Assembly: GCF_000317695.1 (NCBI RefSeq)
Contig: NC_019771.1
Coordinates: forward strand, 5,570,001-5,634,000
DNA: 64,000 nucleotides
Direction: 5' to 3'
Origin: Anabaena cylindrica PCC 7122
Lineage (GTDB): Bacteria; Cyanobacteriota; Cyanobacteriia; Cyanobacteriales; Nostocaceae
This document shows, one piece after another, positions 62,101 through 64,000 of the stretch. A program made the translations under genes and the position numbers. How positions within the stretch are numbered: the stretch's first letter is position 1; each line of letters begins with the position of its first letter. The notes below the pieces were generated by a model. It was not told where the DNA came from. It saw only the letters and a list, made by a program, of their open reading frames with translations, and searched no databases.

Positions 62101-64000
62101 CCTCCCACTAACTTTGGTGATGTTGACCCCCAAACCGAAGGAATGGTTGCAGACCAAGAAACAGGTTATCTCTATATCGGTCAAGAAAACGTCGGTATCT
62201 GGAAATTTGATGCAGAACCCAACGGCAGCAACACAGGTACACTGATTGATAAAGTCAAAGATTTTGGTGGTAGTAATTTAGTAGCTGACGTAGAAGGTTT
62301 AACAATTTACTACGGTGCAAACGGCACAGGTTACTTACTCGCCTCCAGTCAAGGAGATAATACATTTGCAGCATATACCCGTGAAGGCAACAACGAATTT
62401 TTAGGGCGTTTTGGTATTGGTAACAACGGTGCAATTGATAGCGTCCAAGAATCAGACGGTGCAGATGTTATCAACGTCCCTCTTGGTGCTAACTTCCCCT
62501 ATGGTTTATTTGTTACCCAAGATGGTAACAACGACCCAGCCAAATTAGTAGAAGATGATGGGGAACTAGTAAACGTCAATAGCAACTTCAAATTTGTCCC
62601 TTGGGAAAATATCGCTAATACCCTTCCCGATATCCTCAAAATTGACACTACCGGTTACGACCCCCGCAACCCCGTAGCCCAACCACTGCCTGTAAATGGT
62701 ATAGCTAGTGGTGACACCACCCAAACTTCTACCGTTCTCTGGGCGCAAAGTATCTTCCTTGGTGAAGTCACATTTGAATATAGCACTGACCCCAATTTCA
62801 CTACCATTGCGGGAACAAAAACAGCTAATGTGACTGACATCAATTTACCAGTCAAAGTCACAGTTAATGGTTTAACTCCCAACACCAACTACTACTATCG
62901 CGTTACTGATAGCGTTGGTTCAAACAGCATCGGTAAATTTAGTACAGCAGCCGCATTAGGTCAGCAAACTGGCTTGAAATTTGGTGTTTCTGGAGACTGG
63001 CGTGGCGACCTAGCACCCTATCCAGCAGTGAGTAATGCTGATGATGCTAACTTGAAATTCTTCTTAGAATTTGGTGATACAATTTACGCCGATGCCTCAT
63101 CTCCCGCTGTCAAAAATCCCGATGGTACAGAAAAGGAACAAGTTACAACTTTAGAAGAATATCGCCTCAAACAAGCGGAAGTCTACGGTAAACGCTACGG
63201 ACAAAATACTTTAGGCGATTTACGGGCTTCTACTTCTATCCTAGCCACAATTGATGACCACGAAGTTACTGATAATTTTGACGGTGGTGAAGATTTAGCG
63301 ACAGCAAACCCAGATATACAAGCTTTATTTGGAGCAACTTCTGGCTTACAGAATGACTCACCATTGTATGAAAACGGTCTGCAAGCTTTCCAAGAATACA
63401 ACCCCATTAATGACCAATTCTACGGGCAAACAGGGGATAATAAAACAGCAGGAGAACGAAAACTTTACCGTTACAATACCTACGGTAGCGATGCTGCAAC
63501 TTTCGTTCTTGATGCTCGTTCCTTCCGTGATGCAGCATTACCAGATGTTACAGATACTTCTGATGCAACTCAAGTGGGAAATTTCCTTGCTGCTTCCTTT
63601 GATCCTAGTCGTACCATGTTAGGAAAAGTGCAAGTTGATGAGCTGAAAAATGATTTATTAGACGCACAAAATAATGGCATCACTTGGAAGTTTATTATGA
63701 TGCCACAACCAGTACAAAATATTGGTGTGGCTCTCGCGGCTGATAGATTTGAAGGTTACGCTGCGGAACGGACAGAAATCCTCAAGTTCATCAATGACAA
63801 CAATATTGATAACGTTGTTTTTGTCACTGCTGATTTTCACGGGACTTTAGTTAATAATCTCACCTATCAGTTAGCACCAGGTCAGGAACAAATCGCTACT
63901 GGTGCTTTTGAAATTATCACAGGTTCTGTTGCTTATGATGCTCCTTTTGGTCCAACTGTAGCTAATTTCTTCCTCCCTCCTGACCAAAAAGCAATTTATG
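59197..64000 (+). CDS. Giant four-domain extracellular phosphatase (partial)
   Basis: An open frame from ATG 59197 (SD-like AAGGGATAG upstream) stays open to the window end, at least 1601 codons. Residues ~1-382 are an endonuclease/exonuclease/phosphatase domain (LLINEFDY, VIMGDQNADP, PSSDHRLVF). Residues ~387-777 are a phytase-like esterase domain (GGLSGVTYDAAQGQFYAISD, DNIEGIAFG). Residues ~782-1167 are a beta-propeller phytase (DADDPAIYVN, ASDRNNDKLVIF, EGMVADQETGYLYIGQE). From ~1168 comes PhoD (GVSGDWRGDLAPY, LEFGDTIYAD, IDDHEVTDNF, TADFHGTLV). The C-terminus, where an RTX signal would be expected, is not seen. It likely strips phosphate from phytate and other extracellular esters. Confidence 0.92.
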   Translation, partial: MATNYTVRFSQFNASLNRNTEGQLVTDLSTSDNLQAQAVAEIIQRANPDILLINEFDYVASNPLQPVELLQQNYLGISQNGATPVNYPYAYIATSNTGIVSGFDLDNNGTVGGGNDAFGFGNFPGQFGMLLLSKYPIDTANVRTFQNFLWKDMPNSLLPNISTPGSDTPWYSPEEQEVLRLSSKSHWDVPIQINGKTVHVLVSHPTPPVFDGAEDRNGKRNHDEIRFWADYITPGKGDYIYDDGGTIGGLTAGSSFVIMGDQNADPFDGDSFDNAILQLLQNAGINTNYIPTSAGAPQQADLQGGANANHNGNPYFDTADFADGTPGNLRADYVLPSSDLQITNSAVFWPVDTDPTFAPVGTFPFPSSDHRLVFADVEVGATEAGNTVPDVEFLGQTTFVTGFIPSGEAGIVNGVETALGGLSGVTYDAAQGQFYAISDDRSQNAPARFYTFTTNPATIDSTGVTFTQVTPLKDTNGNFFATNSLDPEDIVVTNNNTVFISSEGEVNLNAGRVTDPFIKEFSLTTGQEIRSLPVPVKFLPVVEDTNGSGTINTGDTQLSGVRGNLAFESLTITPDQKTLFTATENALFQDGAIATLDNGSLSRIIQYNLVTGQPEKEYLYITDPIAEPPDPNSTGSIFNDNGLVDLLALDNRGTFLALERSFATGRGNTIKIYEVTLQGATDLSTINSLNSLSAEQLAAIQPTQKRLLLNLNDLDLPNSDGNHPTGVDNIEGIAFGPKLADGSQSIVLVSDNNFGATQFTQILTLSADLVPTATPTVETRPDLFDDEDPGQAEVDQNADADDPAIYVNAEDSANSLVLTAVKNAGVRVYDLSGNLLQTVNPGDIRYNNIDLQYGFQLGDEKIDIAVASDRNNDKLVIFKINPNSTNGNYLEDITDSNIGTIFQAAPFEPPYEPSSRSSYGLTMYRSPFTNDYYVFTGRRETGDIAQLKLIDLGNGQIGAERVRNFTVTPPTNFGDVDPQTEGMVADQETGYLYIGQENVGIWKFDAEPNGSNTGTLIDKVKDFGGSNLVADVEGLTIYYGANGTGYLLASSQGDNTFAAYTREGNNEFLGRFGIGNNGAIDSVQESDGADVINVPLGANFPYGLFVTQDGNNDPAKLVEDDGELVNVNSNFKFVPWENIANTLPDILKIDTTGYDPRNPVAQPLPVNGIASGDTTQTSTVLWAQSIFLGEVTFEYSTDPNFTTIAGTKTANVTDINLPVKVTVNGLTPNTNYYYRVTDSVGSNSIGKFSTAAALGQQTGLKFGVSGDWRGDLAPYPAVSNADDANLKFFLEFGDTIYADASSPAVKNPDGTEKEQVTTLEEYRLKQAEVYGKRYGQNTLGDLRASTSILATIDDHEVTDNFDGGEDLATANPDIQALFGATSGLQNDSPLYENGLQAFQEYNPINDQFYGQTGDNKTAGERKLYRYNTYGSDAATFVLDARSFRDAALPDVTDTSDATQVGNFLAASFDPSRTMLGKVQVDELKNDLLDAQNNGITWKFIMMPQPVQNIGVALAADRFEGYAAERTEILKFINDNNIDNVVFVTADFHGTLVNNLTYQLAPGQEQIATGAFEIITGSVAYDAPFGPTVANFFLPPDQKAIY

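Noticed and set aside
1..64000. tRNA, rRNA or prophage genes
   Set aside because: No cloverleaf, rRNA segment, integrase or phage structural gene was recognised on either strand.

Overview
The window looks like chromosomal DNA from a filamentous, Nostoc/Anabaena-type (Nostocales) cyanobacterium. The evidence is the moderate AT content, many GCGATCGC (HIP1) octamers, 7-bp short tandem repeats and small palindromic interspersed elements in the spacers, and cyanobacteria-typical families (DUF3119, DUF3086, short-form HisG, DapL, zinc-ribbon Ser/Thr kinases, a PEP-CTERM protein, a VIT-VWA protein). No rRNA, tRNA, prophage, transposase gene or CRISPR array was found.

Layout. 0-3.4 kb: a Schlafen AlbA_2-type protein with a small partner gene cut by the window edge, chorismate mutase, SppA and small unknowns, all on the minus strand. 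3.7-11.8 kb: housekeeping genes, namely an MlaE-type lipid permease, DUF3119, DUF3086, PlsY, Der, EcfT and CysK, plus a 72-residue bacteriocin-like peptide gene. 11.8-13.1 kb: a long spacer with no convincing gene but repeats. 13.1-18 kb: small unknown genes, a luciferase-like oxidoreductase, a SAM methyltransferase and sucrose-phosphate phosphatase. 18.2-20.3 kb: a restriction-modification locus whose endonuclease is clearly BamHI-like. 20.6-35.5 kb: a VIT-VWA protein, Dus, a large hybrid histidine kinase, an OmpR-type regulator, HisG, two tandem TVP38/VTT membrane proteins with a family-2 glycosyltransferase, a PEP-CTERM protein and DapL.

35.5-47.6 kb is the accessory, defence-like region. 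It holds a RloA-type ATPase, RloB and a putative PD-(D/E)XK nuclease in one direction, two Ser/Thr kinases, a pair of genes sharing a coiled-coil N-terminal module of which one is an AIG1-like GTPase, and three PIN-type toxin-antitoxin loci. Two of those toxins are visibly truncated, at least one of them by a palindromic repeat element. A DUF1993 protein, a WD40 protein and a PaaK-like ligase follow.

51.5-64 kb is a phosphorus-scavenging cluster of three giant secreted enzymes. The first has two GDPD domains inserted in a phytase-like esterase domain, followed by RTX. The second is a 5'-nucleotidase/metallophosphatase followed by RTX. The third, running off the window end, combines an endonuclease/exonuclease/phosphatase domain, a phytase-like esterase, a beta-propeller phytase and PhoD. 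A well-formed Pho box (five units at exact 11-bp spacing) precedes the first gene and weaker versions precede the others. The RTX tails of the first two share a roughly 420-bp stretch with one mismatch, best explained by recent gene conversion.
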